From NCBI RefSeq assembly GCF_051020985.1, contig NC_135002.1:10540001-10604000 (forward strand): a stretch of 64,000 nt of DNA. Reading direction: 5' to 3'. The position numbers and the translations under genes are program-made. This document shows, one piece after another, positions 37,081 through 49,372 of this stretch. The notes below the pieces were generated by a model. That model was not told where the DNA came from and ran no database searches. It worked only from the letters and a program-made list of their open reading frames with translations. This DNA comes from Nomia melanderi. Lineage: Eukaryota > Arthropoda > Insecta > Hymenoptera > Halictidae. The first letter of the stretch is position 1; every line of letters starts with the position of its first letter.

Positions 37081-39229
37081 GATGGAATTCTTTTTCATTT
37101 CTTCTACTTCTTTCTATTTGTTCAATCGTTTGTTTTATAATAAGATTTGTACCGTACATTTGTTATTTGTTGGGAGACACCTGGCATTCGGGGATTTGTG
37201 AAATGCCGTAGAATTGTTTATGTCGACACGTTTAACGTTCTAAAAGGGAAACTCGGAAGGATCGCGATTTGGTTTCGCTTAAATGGTAGGGAGCTTTTAA
37301 AAGTAAGGGTGTAGTAAATAACACGTACCAACTATAAACGCGCGAATTAAATAATGATGGAACATGAACAATTACGACAGTAAGTATTCTGTTATTCACG
37401 AAACCCCGCATCCGTTTCCGACACAATCGTTTTATATTTACAAATCCTAGACAGGAAACCTTACGAAACTGTTATCACAGAAAATGAAAGCAAATCTACA
37501 AAACCATCATCTGTCGCACATTCCTCTGAAAGAGTTACACGAGCCACCATGGAACACTTCATCTTTCTCACGACCCTGATTCATGACATCAAAAAAAAAA
37601 GAGGAGAAAAAAGATAACATAAGAATCAACGACGCGTAGCACAGTTAGCTCACCTTTTTTTTTAGAATGGCCCCGGTTGATTTATTCGGTCAAGTCCCGA
37701 AGGGTCGCTGCGCGTACGGCCACCGGGTCGGATAATCCTCGGAAGACTGAAGAGAGAGGCGATTATTTTGTCGATGAAAATCACCGGTCTTTTTATTTTC
37801 GGCTCGTGGCCGACGGTTCCTGGTATCCTCAGGTTCCCTCTGCTCGGTTTGTTGGTACAGCGAAGAGACCCTGCCGGGCGATCAATCGGCCACGGCCAAG
37901 TTCCAGGCTTCTAGACAACGCCGGTCGGCCTACTCGTTCCTCAAGGACGCGGATTAGAATAGTATCCAGGGCGCGTTCGATTCTCGGCCACCTCGAGGCA
38001 CTCCTCCCGCGCGCTTTTTGTCTTTCGTACCGCTGGTTTCCGAATCATCCGCGCGGCTTTTCACCTTTATTTTCGGAGGCAGACCGGTCTCCGAGTTGTA
38101 GTACAGATTATCGATCCGAGGGGAATAGATCTCTGATTTGCAAAGTTGGAAGAGTTAGAAGTTGCGACGAGTAAATTGATTTCAAAGCTCTCTAGTAGAT
38201 CAGCAATTCGATCGAAACAGTCTTTGGTCTGTGAAGAGATCCTATCTTGAATCCTCGGTTTGGGGTTTAGATCGAAGCTGTAACGAGTGGTTTTCAGGCC
38301 ATTGAAAAGATCAACGATCCGATTAGAACAGTCTTTGGTTTACGACGTTTGAAGAGATCCTCCTTCGAATCTTCGATTTGACATGTAGATAAAAGTTGTG
38401 AAAAGGAAACAGATTTCCAAGTTCTGGAACTGATCAGCGAGCCGATCGGAATGGATCTGTGATCTTAAAGGTTTGATACGGTTTCGAGAAATTCGAATGT
38501 TTGAAATGATCCTTCCTCGAGTCTTCGATGTTTTGATGAAAGTTTGTGGAGAATAAACCAGATCTTGTATGTTAACTTTCAAGAAGGTTTACACGTGTTT
38601 CATTGTATTCACTCCGATGTTTCTCGAATTCTCCGTGTTTGATCGTTTTCAGTAGCTTCCTTGAGGTAGCCTGTCAGTCTGAACGTATTTTTACAAACTA
38701 GAACACTCGCACAAACTTGCGAGAACTTTCATTATTATTCTCGCCTTTGTTGATCAAATCAATGATCAAATTAAGTGTAATGAATTTTCAAAAGTGTCTT
38801 CGAACAGTCTTTTAACATGCTTACTTTCTCTCTGCGACGACCCACTTAGAAACGAAGCCTCGATTTTCCTTTTATTTCCGGAACGACACGCGCTTGTCTA
38901 AAATAGATCATCGAACGGGATACCAGCGTTCGGGAGATTTTAAGCAGATAATTATATTTCCATCCTCCGAACAGAAGTCTGCGAGTCTTAAGAATCTCTC
39001 CTGTATAACAAGATTTCAGCCTTCTGTAACATTTCAGTCTCTCCGAAAGCCGGCGGCGAACGAATCAGCGTTTCGTTACGATATGTCTTCAGAATCTTCG
39101 ACGATCCTCTTAAAGAAAATACCTTAATCCAATCCTCTCCACATTCATTCTATCAAAAGCGATAAATTACCGATTATCCTCTTCGACGGATCACTCTCGA
39201 AAAATAAGAAACCGCAAGAATCAGCCGCA
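37081..39229. other. spacer upstream of the SUEL-CUB-Sushi gene
   Basis: AT-rich to 37640, then a GC-richer block (37640-38160) with a 165-codon plus-strand frame that lacks an ATG at its start and looks non-coding, then the minisatellite at 38106-38570, then AT-rich DNA. No gene supported. Confidence 0.45.
38106..38570 (+). repeat. degenerate minisatellite, about four units of 92-123 bp
   Basis: Units begin near 38106, 38198, 38309 and 38432 with GATCA(G/A)C(A/G)A(T/G)-like words followed by CCGAT and GAACAGTCTTTGGT or GGATCTGTGATC, then GAAGAGATCCT(C/A)(C/T)(C/T)TTCGA(A/G)TC and CTTCGATTTGA. Lies just left of plain AT-rich sequence and overlaps the end of a GC-rich block. Confidence 0.65.
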
Positions 39230-40345
39230 GGATCTTTCCCGGGCTCTAAAATTCCCGCGGGACGTGTTTCTCCTCTTCGCGGTTGCACGCGGGGTAAGCT
39301 CGCGAAGGCACAGATCGATTAATCGGCCGGTCGCGATCACGTTTCTCTAATCCAATTCCCTCGCTATCAGCCGCTGTCGACCAACATGCGCCGGTGTTCC
39401 TCCACTCTTCCGACCAATGTCATTGTATCAGCAAGCATCCCGCGTCCGCTATCTCTTCGACAGCCGGTCGCCGGCAGAGGACATCCCGAACGTCCACCGC
39501 GAAATCCCGTTTTCAACGTCCCCAGCGACGGATCGCTGGAAAACGAAGTCCCTGATAGCCGTTTGCTTGCGACGCGCACCGATAAACGATTAACAACTGA
39601 TCATTCATTGTGAGGATCCGTTGCTCCAGTGTACACTGAAATTTCGGGGAATTCCTATCCACTCGGGGACCAACGTTACACATTCGTATTTTCGAATTTC
39701 TTACTTCGAAGGGTGACTTCGAAGGTTCCCTTGAAAACTGCGTGACACGAGGCGAAGAGGGATCGCGACGGAAACACCGGGCCGAAAATATATTCCTTCG
39801 GATATTCAATTCGCGAGGCGCACGCTTCACTCCACTTTGAACTTCGATATTGGAGATAGGAATGTCGCTCGGTAATCTTCGTTCTGGCTGAGGAATCGGC
39901 CGTTCTGGATGCTCCCGATATTCGTTCCGCGGCGGGGCACACTTTCTACCACGAATTTCAATCTTGCCGATGGGACCCGGCTGACTGGCAGTGCGCGTTA
40001 TCGTCGTTGACAGTGGAACGATGACAGGAACAGAGAAATCCACCCCTTCGCACGGAGGGAAACACGCGTCGGCGAGCGAGCGTGCTGCTTGGCTGCGTGC
40101 CCGACACTGAAGAAACACACGCACCGTTACCGCTCCTGTCGGCCATTCGTCGCCGTGTGTGCCGGCAGCCCGCTGTCAGTCCCCGTCCTCCAACATTGAC
40201 AGTCTAAACTGCCGGGACCGGCGAGCCATTCGCAACAGGGCTACCCCCGGAAACCGACGGTTCTCCCCCGAGCGTGGCCCAAGCACAGGGGGTGAACTCT
40301 GTGGCACGTGTTAAGCGATTAAGAATGGGCGCCGGGCACGCTCCT
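39230..40345. promoter_or_regulatory. CpG-rich block
   Basis: About 1.1 kb of CpG-rich DNA with frames up to 203 codons on the minus strand (39513-40124), Arg/Ser/Pro-rich with no domain. Contains CACGTG near 40312. Possibly a promoter of an unrecognised transcript; no coding exon could be supported. Confidence 0.3.
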
Positions 40346-41323
40346 CGATATTCAGGGACACCCCGTCTCTTCTATTATTTCGTGTTGTACGAGGTGAGAC
40401 TGTTTAGGGACATCTGACTATCTTGTGTCTTAATGTTTAAATGTTGTCTAAATACGATTGGTATGGAAGGCTTGAGAGGTTGGGATTGAACGGTTACGAA
40501 AGTAATAGGGAACGATGTTAGAGAAAGATAACAGAATAATAATAATAAAAAAGATAAAAGGATAGTACTGTAATCGTAAAATTTGTGAAATTAGATATTT
40601 GCGATTACTTCGTAAGATATTTTTTTCAGACGATTGCCATTTCATTGTCAACAAGTGTACATTTCTTTTCAATGGAGTTTGTGTATTGGATTTTATAAGA
40701 AATCACCCTTTTAACATGTTAAATTAATGTCTACGTATTAATCGCTAGCACGTGTCTCATTTTTTAAGCACAGCCTTCTGCGTTTACACAAAGGAGAGTC
40801 GTAGACGAGAAGAAGCCGGAGGGTACTTCACAGTCCATTATCGAAAAGTTTGTACTCGAGATTGCTTGATCAGGGTGCCGAATTAATTTCAAAGTTCCTC
40901 GCGTGGATCGAATGGGCTGGAGATGCCTGGACCACCCTAAAACAGCACGTGCACGTTTTTCGAGCTGCAGAAGGGTGCAGGCTCGCACGCCGGGGCGGTT
41001 TTCCCTTCTACGGATCCTCCCCTTTAATCTTTGGCTTGGTTTCTTCAATGGACGATCGGCTCGAGATCTTGGCAGCTGCTTCTATCGAAACGCGACGCGG
41101 GATTTTCTTTGATATCCATGGCCGATTCGTTGAATCAGTTCGGAGGGTTCCTTTCCTCGACAGAGAAACTCGGTGAACTTAGTTTTGTCGGGACTGCGCC
41201 GCGGTGGATCCTTTTGCGAGAGCTTATGTCAATTTGGAGATTGAAATTTGAATTATACACGTGATGAATCGGAGAATGTACCTAGAGTATTTCTACTAAT
41301 TTAGTTTCAACCTTTTACATAGA

Positions 41324-41391
41324 TATTATTATTATTATTATTCATATTATCATCATTATTATCATTGTCATTATTAGTATTATAAATTTTT
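41324..41391 (+). repeat. (ATT)n imperfect microsatellite
   Basis: Run of ATT/ATC triplets with decay on the right side. Confidence 0.85.
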
Positions 41392-43465
41392 ACATTCGTA
41401 AATGTATATTTGATGTATTCAAACATTGAACTGTCAATTAGGTTTTTTTGAAATACAGGGTACAGTATTGCAAACATTCAATCCAATTCATTTTTTCTAA
41501 ACTTTGTAAAATTCGTACAGCATGATTTCTCACCGTGTATACTTGTAACTGATGCATGAAATGCAAATGCAACTGAAAAAGGGTACACAAGTAATGTTTA
41601 GTTTAATAGAAAGATTTCGTTTAAAAAGATTTCAATCATTGCCGTCATCTTCAGATCTTGAAGTAGTTAGTTTTTCTAATAAATTCGTAGACAAATTTCT
41701 TAGGTTGGTTGTTCGACTTTTCTCGTTCGATTTTTAACGAACGTACGCTGAAGAATTTTCCCATTCGAAAGGTATTGTGTTCGTGGCGACAGTTTCAGTG
41801 GAATGTGTCGGACGTAGGGGCGGCAACAATATGCCAAGCTTATCCGAAAATCACAATTTCCACGCTCTCTCTATCCTGATTCCCACATTTAATCCCTGTT
41901 CTTCGATCTTGAGCCATTGAACAGATCGCTCGTCGGCCCCGACAGCTGTTCCTATTGTCCTCCACTGGCTGTCGCATTTCCATCGTGATTTTCGGAAACC
42001 ATTTGCCCTTGAATCCTCCATATGTATCGAGCGTTGTAATTGGGTCGACTTCGACACATTCAAAGCGCCATTCCGCTTTGTTGGGGTTTCAGCAGCTCTT
42101 TCTGTTCCACAAATTACGTGTACAATTACTAATAGTATATGTACTTTTCACAATTGCAACTGAATAACGATTAGTTCGTCGATATTTATTCCATTTTATT
42201 TATTTAAAATACTAGAAATATACAAATTCAAAAATATTACTTTAGTAGATATTTGGAAGGGAAATTACTAGGAATTTAATTGAGAAAGTTGTTACTTAAA
42301 GTAATAACCTATCACACAGCTTAGGTTGATTTCAAAGGTAAAAAATGGAAATGGCCAAATTGAAACAATTGGAACACGAGATATGCAATTATTATTATAT
42401 TTCTAAGCGGTCTTTACTTACATTCTTACCAAATAATCAATAAGAATAGAAATTACAAATGATAAAATATCGATTGTAATAATATTTGTGTCAATTATTT
42501 ATACAAGACTATTGAAGTGGCCATCTCCCCTGGAATTATTCTACATTTAAAAAAAGAATTGAACGACATTTAGATTTGTAATTCAGCTCCAAATGTTTAT
42601 CACCACTCTGACACAACACCGTCAGAGTTACTAAACAAGTTCCTTCTCCTTCCGCAATTTTAACGTACGATAGATCTAGGCACCTCAGTCAGAACTCGAT
42701 AAGAGCTCAAATACAAAGACAATATAATATATAAAACATATCACAGCGTCGGAAAGCGAGAAACTAGATTTAAGTTACTATTTTTTCAAAATATTACTAT
42801 AAGATTAGTAGTTTTATTTTCATCTGTTCGTAAATAGACGTATTGTTAATGTAAATAAAATTTTTTTTAAAAGCAAAGAAAAATATCGTCAAGCTGGTGA
42901 TCAGGATCACACGTGAGTACGACAGAATGGCAGATGCACGGTCCCGATCCTGATTCTCGTGACGTCGCGTAAGACCGCCCAGATTTCTGCTGCTTGATCC
43001 GCGGAACAACAGGAGATCAATGACAACTGGTGTTACATCCGTGGAAAAAGGAGCTTCCTGGCTCGTCGAGCAGATGCACGGCCGCGAGAAACGCACGTGC
43101 CCGGGACAATGGGCCAATGGCGTGCAGAAGAGACCGTCCTGACCACTTCTAGCTGGCTCTTGTTGAACAATGAAACCGTGTGGCTGCTTCTTATTACCTG
43201 AAAGAGTGGCAAGACGCTGCAGAGAATCGTCTAGCGATATCCTAGTAACGGATATCCGACAGACAGACGTTCGGATCAGCTGCCTCTTAACCCTTAACCG
43301 TTTGGCGTTCTACGCCAAAGCTTGACATTGGATTTTATTTCTAACTATTCTACCAATTTTTAATATAATCATTCATAGTATTGTAATCGTAGCGTGTCTT
43401 AATACAATATTAGTAAAATGTTTCTAAATGAATTATTAAATTCTTTTTCAAATTAACTAAACGTT

Positions 43466-43689
43466 TTAACAGTAAAACTACCGACGGGTCAAAATAACCC
43501 ACTCCTGATTCCTTCATTTTGCAATTATTCAAAAGATAACACATGTTTCTGAGAAATTATTGAGAAAATTGATTTAGCGATACGCAAAATGAATTATAAA
43601 TCAATTAAAGTTTCGATAAACGCACTTTTCAAGCTGCTATATAGGAATTTCGAAAAGTTAATTTAACTGCTCGGTAGTTTTAGTGTTAA
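43466..43689 (+). repeat. TTAA MITE, family 2 (224 bp)
   Basis: Starts TTAACAGTAAAACTACCGAC and ends CTCGGTAGTTTTAGTGTTAA, an inverted pair over about 18 bp. Interior words GAGAAATTATTGA, AATTGATTTA and ATTTCGAAAAGT recur at 53930-54143. No coding capacity. Confidence 0.75.
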
Positions 43690-44527
43690 GGAACGTAATT
43701 AAAATTTTCTGATTAAATATTTCATACATTAGTTTTAGCGAAACATTGTCATTCTGAAGGCTGTTGCTAAAAGAATAGTGAAAGCGAACGAGTTAATCGC
43801 CTTCGCGCCTGTAATTTGTTCGTTTCGAAATGAGTGACGTCGAAATTTGACTTTTCCTTCGTGACCATACTGTTTGAAGGTATTTCGACGAACCATGACC
43901 CGACTTCTGCTGAATATTTCACGTTCCCGATGAACGATGTTCATCGAGCAACAGTGGCGAGACGAATTCTCTGTTGCACGGTCTCGTAGGTAATTCCCTA
44001 GTGGAACGAAAAGAATCGCATCCGGTCTGGTGTTCAGTCACGAGCTACCCTGCGGTCTTTTCCGCCCCGATCCACCCCTTGAATGGGGCACGGAGCCCTT
44101 AGGGCACGCGCCGTTAAAATTATAGCGACATGTGCGACTAGTCACGGCTCGTTTGATACGCAAATTCTGTTGAAGTTTAGGAAAATTCGATTTTTAATTC
44201 GCTCGCTTTCCCTTCGATCTATGGGGCTGTCGTTTTTCGCGTTGGAATTAAACGGAAATGCGTTAACGCCCGTCATCGAGTTAAACTGTTTTCACCTTCA
44301 GGTGATCAATAGTTTCATTCTATTTCATCAATTTTATTTGAATTCGATGTGTTATATATTTTTATTTAACTCGATTCATTCATCATTAATTTATTCATTA
44401 ATTTAAAACGGGAAAAGTGTGTGATAAGGATTAACCAATTTATTCAAATGAATTCTGATTTCGTACAGTCTAAGGATTCGTATATTTAAATCAGTTGGGT
44501 TGCAGCTCCTTTTTCTATTTTTCTAGG

Positions 44528-44675
44528 AATGTGAAATCGTCTGATTCACCGACACTTATCTATAAATGTGAAATCGTTTGATTCACAGACATTTTTCTAC
44601 AAACCTGAATGTGATTTTGTGATTTTCAGAAATTTTTCCAAGAACGTGGAATCGTTTGATTTGTAGAAATTCCAT
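44528..44675 (+). repeat. short tandem repeat, four units of 35-43 bp
   Basis: AATGTGAAATCGTCTGATTC recurs at 44528, 44565, 44608 and 44643 with changes (AATGTGATTTTGTGATTTTC, AACGTGGAATCGTTTGATTT); each unit ends ACA(C/T)TT(A/T)TCTA or AGAAATTTTTCCA. Confidence 0.7.
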
Positions 44676-45510
44676 TGACTATTTAGTCGAAGGATCAATA
44701 CCATCCCTCTCCTATGAATATTTTCACAGACACTGTAGCTCGTGTTTGCGGTAAAATATTTCTTGTGGAACATGTTACACCTTGGTGTATGCACTACCGA
44801 TCTATCTGAGGTTTACGACTCCTACAACCTCTAAGGAAATTCTTAACAAGATTACGTATTACGTGTGCCCTGCAGCTTGCGCGATAGCGTTACGTAAGCC
44901 ACCCCTGCGATCGACCGTCGGTTAAGCGTCTATAGAGCCCTCACGAAAAACGTGATATTCTATTCTTAGTATTTGCCCTTTCATTTTATTATTATTTCGC
45001 TATACCTTATTACTATTCTGCTATATAGTAGGTTCTCACAACAACATTTTCTGAGAACTTCAGAAACCTGTTTCTTTGAAATATCGAGTCAGTCATGCTT
45101 CGAAGATTTCAAATAGAAAGTAGTCGACAGACTGAGGACTTTGCAAATTTGTAATAGATACGATTATTTAAAATTTAATGTGACTAAGAATTCAGCACGA
45201 TATGAAATGATCTTTATTTTATTCATATTAATTTCAATTTCAATAAATCGATTTCTGAAAATCTGTATCTGCGTAAATGTCCGGCATCATTGCATGGACA
45301 CATGATCAACGAGAAAACTGTTATTTCAATTGAATCAATTTTAATTGGAAACCTACTTCAATTAAAATTTTACTTGGAGGAATAACCTTAATTATGAAAC
45401 GTCCTGTACATATACTACATCCCCGTAAATCACTGTGAAAAATTCGAGTAGGCGTCACTATATTTTGAAGCGTGGCCAGCTGCTGTTTATCTTCTCACCT
45501 TGGTTACACA

Positions 45511-45762
45511 ATGGCGGACTCGTATTCCTGGCACTCGTGTAAGAAATACGAATTAAGGTGGGCGCCACCTTCAGCGATAAATCAAACGCCTTCGAAAGAA
45601 TATCTTGTTGGCGGAATCTTTGAAGGCAACATCTGTTTACGGACTGTTCGAAGTAAACAGAACCGTCGTGGACAACGTTCGTCTGTCAACGCAACGTGCC
45701 TAATGCTTTTTCATTACATTTCACTCGTGATTTCCACAATGCATCGGTCTGTTCGCGAATGA
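45511..45762 (+). CDS. hypothetical protein ORF (83 aa), unrecognised
   Basis: ATG in good context (ACACAATGG). The product starts MADSYSWHSCKKYELRW and ends STMHRSVRE. A donor-like site (CTCGT|GTAAGA) after MADSYSWHS is phase-compatible with the open segment at 46544, so a spliced product is possible. First of four same-strand protein-like frames in 2.1 kb. Confidence 0.28.
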   Translation: MADSYSWHSCKKYELRWAPPSAINQTPSKEYLVGGIFEGNICLRTVRSKQNRRGQRSSVNATCLMLFHYISLVISTMHRSVRE

Positions 45763-45866
45763 CGACAAAACGTTTTCCGTTTTGGTTCACGACAGATTCG
45801 GCTGGTCGGTACCCGCGGCTCCGTTGATTTTGGAGAGGGAATTGTTTGCCGGCTTAAGCTCATTGT

Positions 45867-46448
45867 TTGTGGTCCGGAACACCTGCCTTTGTTTTAAACA
45901 CAAACAAACGATATTTAACGAGGTTTCCTATGCTCGCGGGGGTTCAAAGTGACGTAAGGTACTTCTGCGAATTTCCCTCTTCACCAGTCTCGCGTTGTTC
46001 CTATTTCAACATTCTATATTTTCCATATTTTTGTTTATTGTATTTCGGTATTTCAACATTCTATACTTTCCACGTTTTTGTCTTCTGTATTTTGTTATTC
46101 CTAGTTTTTATACCACGCTATTTTTATTGTCTATATTTCTTTAGATATAAGACTATATCAGCCACGAATAACACCTTGGAACAAATTTTGACCTATGTTA
46201 GTTTTTGCAATAGCCACTATTTAATTCTTATAGAGTTCCTTACCCTAAATACGAATCCGAAAACCAAATTGCTGGGTCAGGTCCAGTTTTCGAAAAAACT
46301 GGGATTTTGTAAAAATGGTCGAATTTTTCAGAAAACCAAGTGTTACGTGAAAACTAAAAACGATAGGCAGTTAAAATTTGTCGCAAGAAATAAAGGAGAC
46401 TTGCCCGATCATGTAACTATAAAAATTTTGAAATTTACATATCATTAA
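45867..46448 (+). CDS. hypothetical ORF (193 codons), unrecognised
   Basis: Stop-free for 193 codons in AT-rich DNA, where long frames are uncommon. The centre is an aromatic, hydrophobic stretch produced partly by the 2 x 47-bp tandem duplication. The C-terminal third (KTKNDRQLKFVARNKGDL) is basic. No domain recognised. Could be a chance frame helped by T-rich repeats. Confidence 0.22.
   Translation: MWSGTPAFVLNTNKRYLTRFPMLAGVQSDVRYFCEFPSSPVSRCSYFNILYFPYFCLLYFGISTFYTFHVFVFCILLFLVFIPRYFYCLYFFRYKTISATNNTLEQILTYVSFCNSHYLILIEFLTLNTNPKTKLLGQVQFSKKLGFCKNGRIFQKTKCYVKTKNDRQLKFVARNKGDLPDHVTIKILKFTYH
46002..46095 (+). repeat. tandem duplication, 2 x 47 bp
   Basis: TATTTCAACATTCTATATTT at 46002 recurs at 46049 as TATTTCAACATTCTATACTT, and the rest of each unit (CCATATTTTTGTTTATTG versus CCACGTTTTTGTCTTCTG) also aligns. 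It lies inside the 193-codon plus-strand open frame. Confidence 0.75.
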
Positions 46449-46543
46449 ATGTTTGTAAACGGTGATCAAAGTTTAAAAAAAGGTAGATGCGCGTACTTTG
46501 TATGCACTTCTGTTACATTTCTACGAAAAGTGGGTTAACTAGC

Positions 46544-46784
46544 ACGAATTTGCTGTGCACCATTGGATTCTGCAGACATTTCTGAAGAGGAACCTCCCCG
46601 TGCGAACCGTGACATCGGTTTTTCTTTGGAACAGGGTAAGAAAATGTCCGCGAACGGAACTTTCGCGCCACACGGCCATAGCTCGCCGGCCACAGCTATG
46701 CAGGGCTGTGACTACGCGCTGTATAGACCTGGACCCCGCTCACTTCTTATATGTATATATGGACCGTTTATCTTGAAAGCCTGA
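46544..46784 (+). CDS. possible exon or small ORF, unrecognised
   Basis: Open segment reading PLDSADISEEEPPRANRDIG, FSLEQGKKMSANGTFAPHGH and ATAMQGCDYALYRPG, then a stop. The acidic-then-small-residue composition is strikingly protein-like. A preceding AG (GTTAACTAG|CACGAA) and an internal donor (AACAGG|GTAAGA) allow it to be an exon ending at about 46632. No family recognised. Confidence 0.3.
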
Positions 46785-46945
46785 CAAACTTTTTGAAATT
46801 TGTATTCCATTAATTATAAGAAGATTGTTTAAAAAATGTTAGATCGTCGACTAGACAAACCAGTTACACAGGAGGATTTACATGAAAGGTTTCCTATTTT
46901 TACGAATTCTTTCGTTCTTTCGTTTTGTGTAAGTAAAAAGAACAC

Positions 46946-47587
46946 GTGAAACCGTGGATTATCTCTGCTCACTTTCCTTTATTTTTTGGAGACGCGGATA
47001 CAAGAGTTAATAGAACCCGACATATTTTTGGAAGATTCGAAATTCCGTGGAATGTGAAGCATCTTTACGAAACGATAAATCTTGAGTTCGATTCATCCTA
47101 TTTCTTGTCGGTGTTCCAGACATTTTCTGAAAGAAAAAAACGCTGTAACAAAATCCTGACAGCTATAAATAAAATATCTTGTTCGCCGGTGTTACGTAAT
47201 TATTGCAGCGCAACTGAAATTACGTCACGGATAGATTCGTTCGTTCCTGTCGCCATTCAAGGCGAGTCTGGTGCAATTCGCGTTTTATTGAGCTGTGTAT
47301 ATACATGTTGCGCGACATTTTATTTCAATCGGAGAAAGTCATTTCTCATTACGCAAATCGCAATCGTCTGCGGTGCAAATATAAAAAAGTTCGAAACAGA
47401 TCTCTACATTAGCTGCAACTGGTACCCGGTTCGCTTATCACACACTGCCTTATCGGTTGAATATTTAACTTGTGTTAATAAGCAAGAGACCTGTAGCAAA
47501 TATAAATTCTTTGAAAGCCGGAGAACGCTTATAAAAGAAGATGATATTAAATTGAAATTAAATTATATAATATTGATTATTTTATAA
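46946..47587 (+). CDS. hypothetical ORF (213 codons), unrecognised
   Basis: The longest open frame in AT-rich DNA of this window, ending at TAA. The first codon in this frame is GTG, so an upstream exon would be needed, or an internal ATG absent early on. The product is Cys-containing (RKKRCNKILTAINKISCS; SCVYTCCATFYFNRRKS; CNWYPVRLS) without a recognised motif. A transposon remnant or lineage-restricted gene is possible. Confidence 0.28.
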   Translation: MKPWIISAHFPLFFGDADTRVNRTRHIFGRFEIPWNVKHLYETINLEFDSSYFLSVFQTFSERKKRCNKILTAINKISCSPVLRNYCSATEITSRIDSFVPVAIQGESGAIRVLLSCVYTCCATFYFNRRKSFLITQIAIVCGANIKKFETDLYISCNWYPVRLSHTALSVEYLTCVNKQETCSKYKFFESRRTLIKEDDIKLKLNYIILIIL

Positions 47588-48439
47588 ATATTATTTTATA
47601 AATGAATTTAAAATTTATAAATGAATATGAGAGAAACAATTTTGCTTAATTGTACAAAGAAGAAACGTATAAACTGTGTATGCAAAAAGAATAAAAAAAA
47701 TGGCACATTAGTACGATTCGCGTTTTTCAAAATTTCGCGCGTTGCGTGAAAGAAATTCCAGGTGTTTCGTAATGAACGTTTTATTCAATTACAATAATAA
47801 TCGTCATCATCGTAATCGACGGTAATAATTATAATGTGTAACGATCCGCAACAAACAGAAACGCAACTGCCCGATGACAATAATTACACTTATCGCTTCC
47901 AATGACAATAATAATGACGATAACAAGGATAAACAACAACAATCGAACGGACAATTAAAGCATACGCGATTAACAGTAAATTGAAACAACGCGATCGTGT
48001 TCGGTTTGCACATTGAATTCGATGAATCTCTGTCTCCTTGCGTGTAGTAATATGCGGATTTTTTTTTTAATGTCGTGTATGTGTGCACAGGACACGGAGA
48101 GAACAGGCGTTACCAGTTTATCGGCGCATCCAAATTGCCCGATTTGCATTGAAACCAAACTGCACAGTTGATTTCCACAATTACGATAAACATATCTTCC
48201 AGGAGATTTAAGTGTATCGCAGTCCATATCGCAGAACAAATACGAACGCAATAATTAACGTTCAAAATAATCTAACGGAAGATTCATTTGCCATGAATTA
48301 ATACTGTAACAGCTAGTTCTGCTTCTTGTACTATTATTAAACAAGTACAGGAATTCTTTCGAAAAATTGTTAAACAAATTAATTTAATAACTTAAGCATA
48401 ACTAAATCGTGGTATTAACAAACGCATTCTCACTATTTG

Positions 48440-48810
48440 TGATAGAAAAATACAGAATAGTCAATTCGACTGCTAGGTGTGTAGTTTTAGTGTTAAAATG
48501 CCAAAAAGAAGAAAAATTAGAATGGCCAACAAAGTCGCGCAGCAAGTTTCCTCCGCACCCTGTGCCGCGTTTCGTGTACAATGTGTCGTGTGCCGTTCGT
48601 GTAACAATCTCATCCCCACTATCATATATTCGTTTTCATTCCCTAAAATATTGAGCGTGTCGGTTCACGGGCCGTTTAATTAATGCGTGAACGACTCGCC
48701 GTTTCCACTTCACGGATCGTGACCGTGTTGTTATCACTCAGAACGTACGTTCGCGCGTTCATGTAAAGCGACCATAACACTAGAACTACCAGATGGGTCA
48801 ATTGTTCACC
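48440..48810. repeat. two isolated family 2 MITE ends
   Basis: A right end at about 48450-48497 (GACTGCTAGG, TAGTTTTAGTGTTAA) and a left end at 48777-48810 (TAACACTAGAACTACCAGAT). They face away from each other, so they are remnants of separate copies. Confidence 0.4.
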
Positions 48811-49071
48811 GATGCTCTTTCCCGAAATTTTTAAATACACTCGATGCAACTGTGTGCAGGCCGGTGTGCATTCAAAAGTATAAATCCATCGAAACTTTAA
48901 TGAACGCTTCTTTTCTGTCAGCTTCTCTTGTGACACGCGCAAACTGCATAGACAGCTGACAAGATCAATTTACTTACAATTGTAGTAAAATAGAATGGAG
49001 CAAAATAAAATAAAATCTTAGTCTTCGTCAGAAAAAAGATATCGCAAGTTTCTGCGTAGTGTCTGTACACC

Positions 49072-49300
49072 TTAACACGTTGCCTACCACGGTAGTCACC
49101 AATGAGCTTCCAAATTACTTGAAAACAGTTATAACTTGTAAGGTAACCGATGTGGAATAAAAATCTTCGCCAGTCAAATAAAAAATGTCCAACGATTTCA
49201 ATAAAATCATACCAAATAATTAATAATAATTGTAATTATTGCCACGAGAAAATAAACGACAAGTAAACGCTGATGTTCTCCGTGTTGGTAAACGTGTTAA
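49072..49300 (+). repeat. TTAA MITE, family 3 (229 bp)
   Basis: Starts TTAACACGTTGCCTACCACG and ends CCGTGTTGGTAAACGTGTTAA; the ends are imperfect inverted repeats. The interior (GAGCTTCCAAATTACTTG, CAGTTATAACTTG) matches 54453-54692 and, more loosely, 32056-32294. Confidence 0.7.
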
Positions 49301-49353
49301 GGGAACGCACGTTAAGCGATCCGACTTCTCGGTAATTCTAATGTTAATCGATT

Positions 49354-49372
49354 GCACGCGCGCGCGCGTGCG
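49354..49372 (+). repeat. (CG)n run
   Basis: CACGCGCGCGCGCGTGCG, an alternating purine-pyrimidine run that could adopt Z-DNA, followed by a short TG run. Confidence 0.7.

Larger units (their letters stand above)
40346..45510. other. spacer with no supported gene
   Basis: AT-rich with repeats at 41324, 43466 and 44528. Moderately GC-rich patches at 40900-41230, 41770-42100 and 42880-43280 have exon-like composition; 42890-42915 ends in a donor-like CACAC|GTGAGTACG. At 44083-44301 a plus frame from ATG (MGHGALRARAVKIIATC) ends at a CAG|GTGATC site. Neither is convincing. Confidence 0.4.

Noticed and set aside
37677..38174. 165-codon plus-strand frame
   Set aside because: No ATG near its start, Arg/Ser-rich, in a GC block that merges into a minisatellite.
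39513..40124. 203-codon minus-strand open frame
   Set aside because: CpG-rich DNA with overlapping frames on the same strand, and no motif or splice structure.
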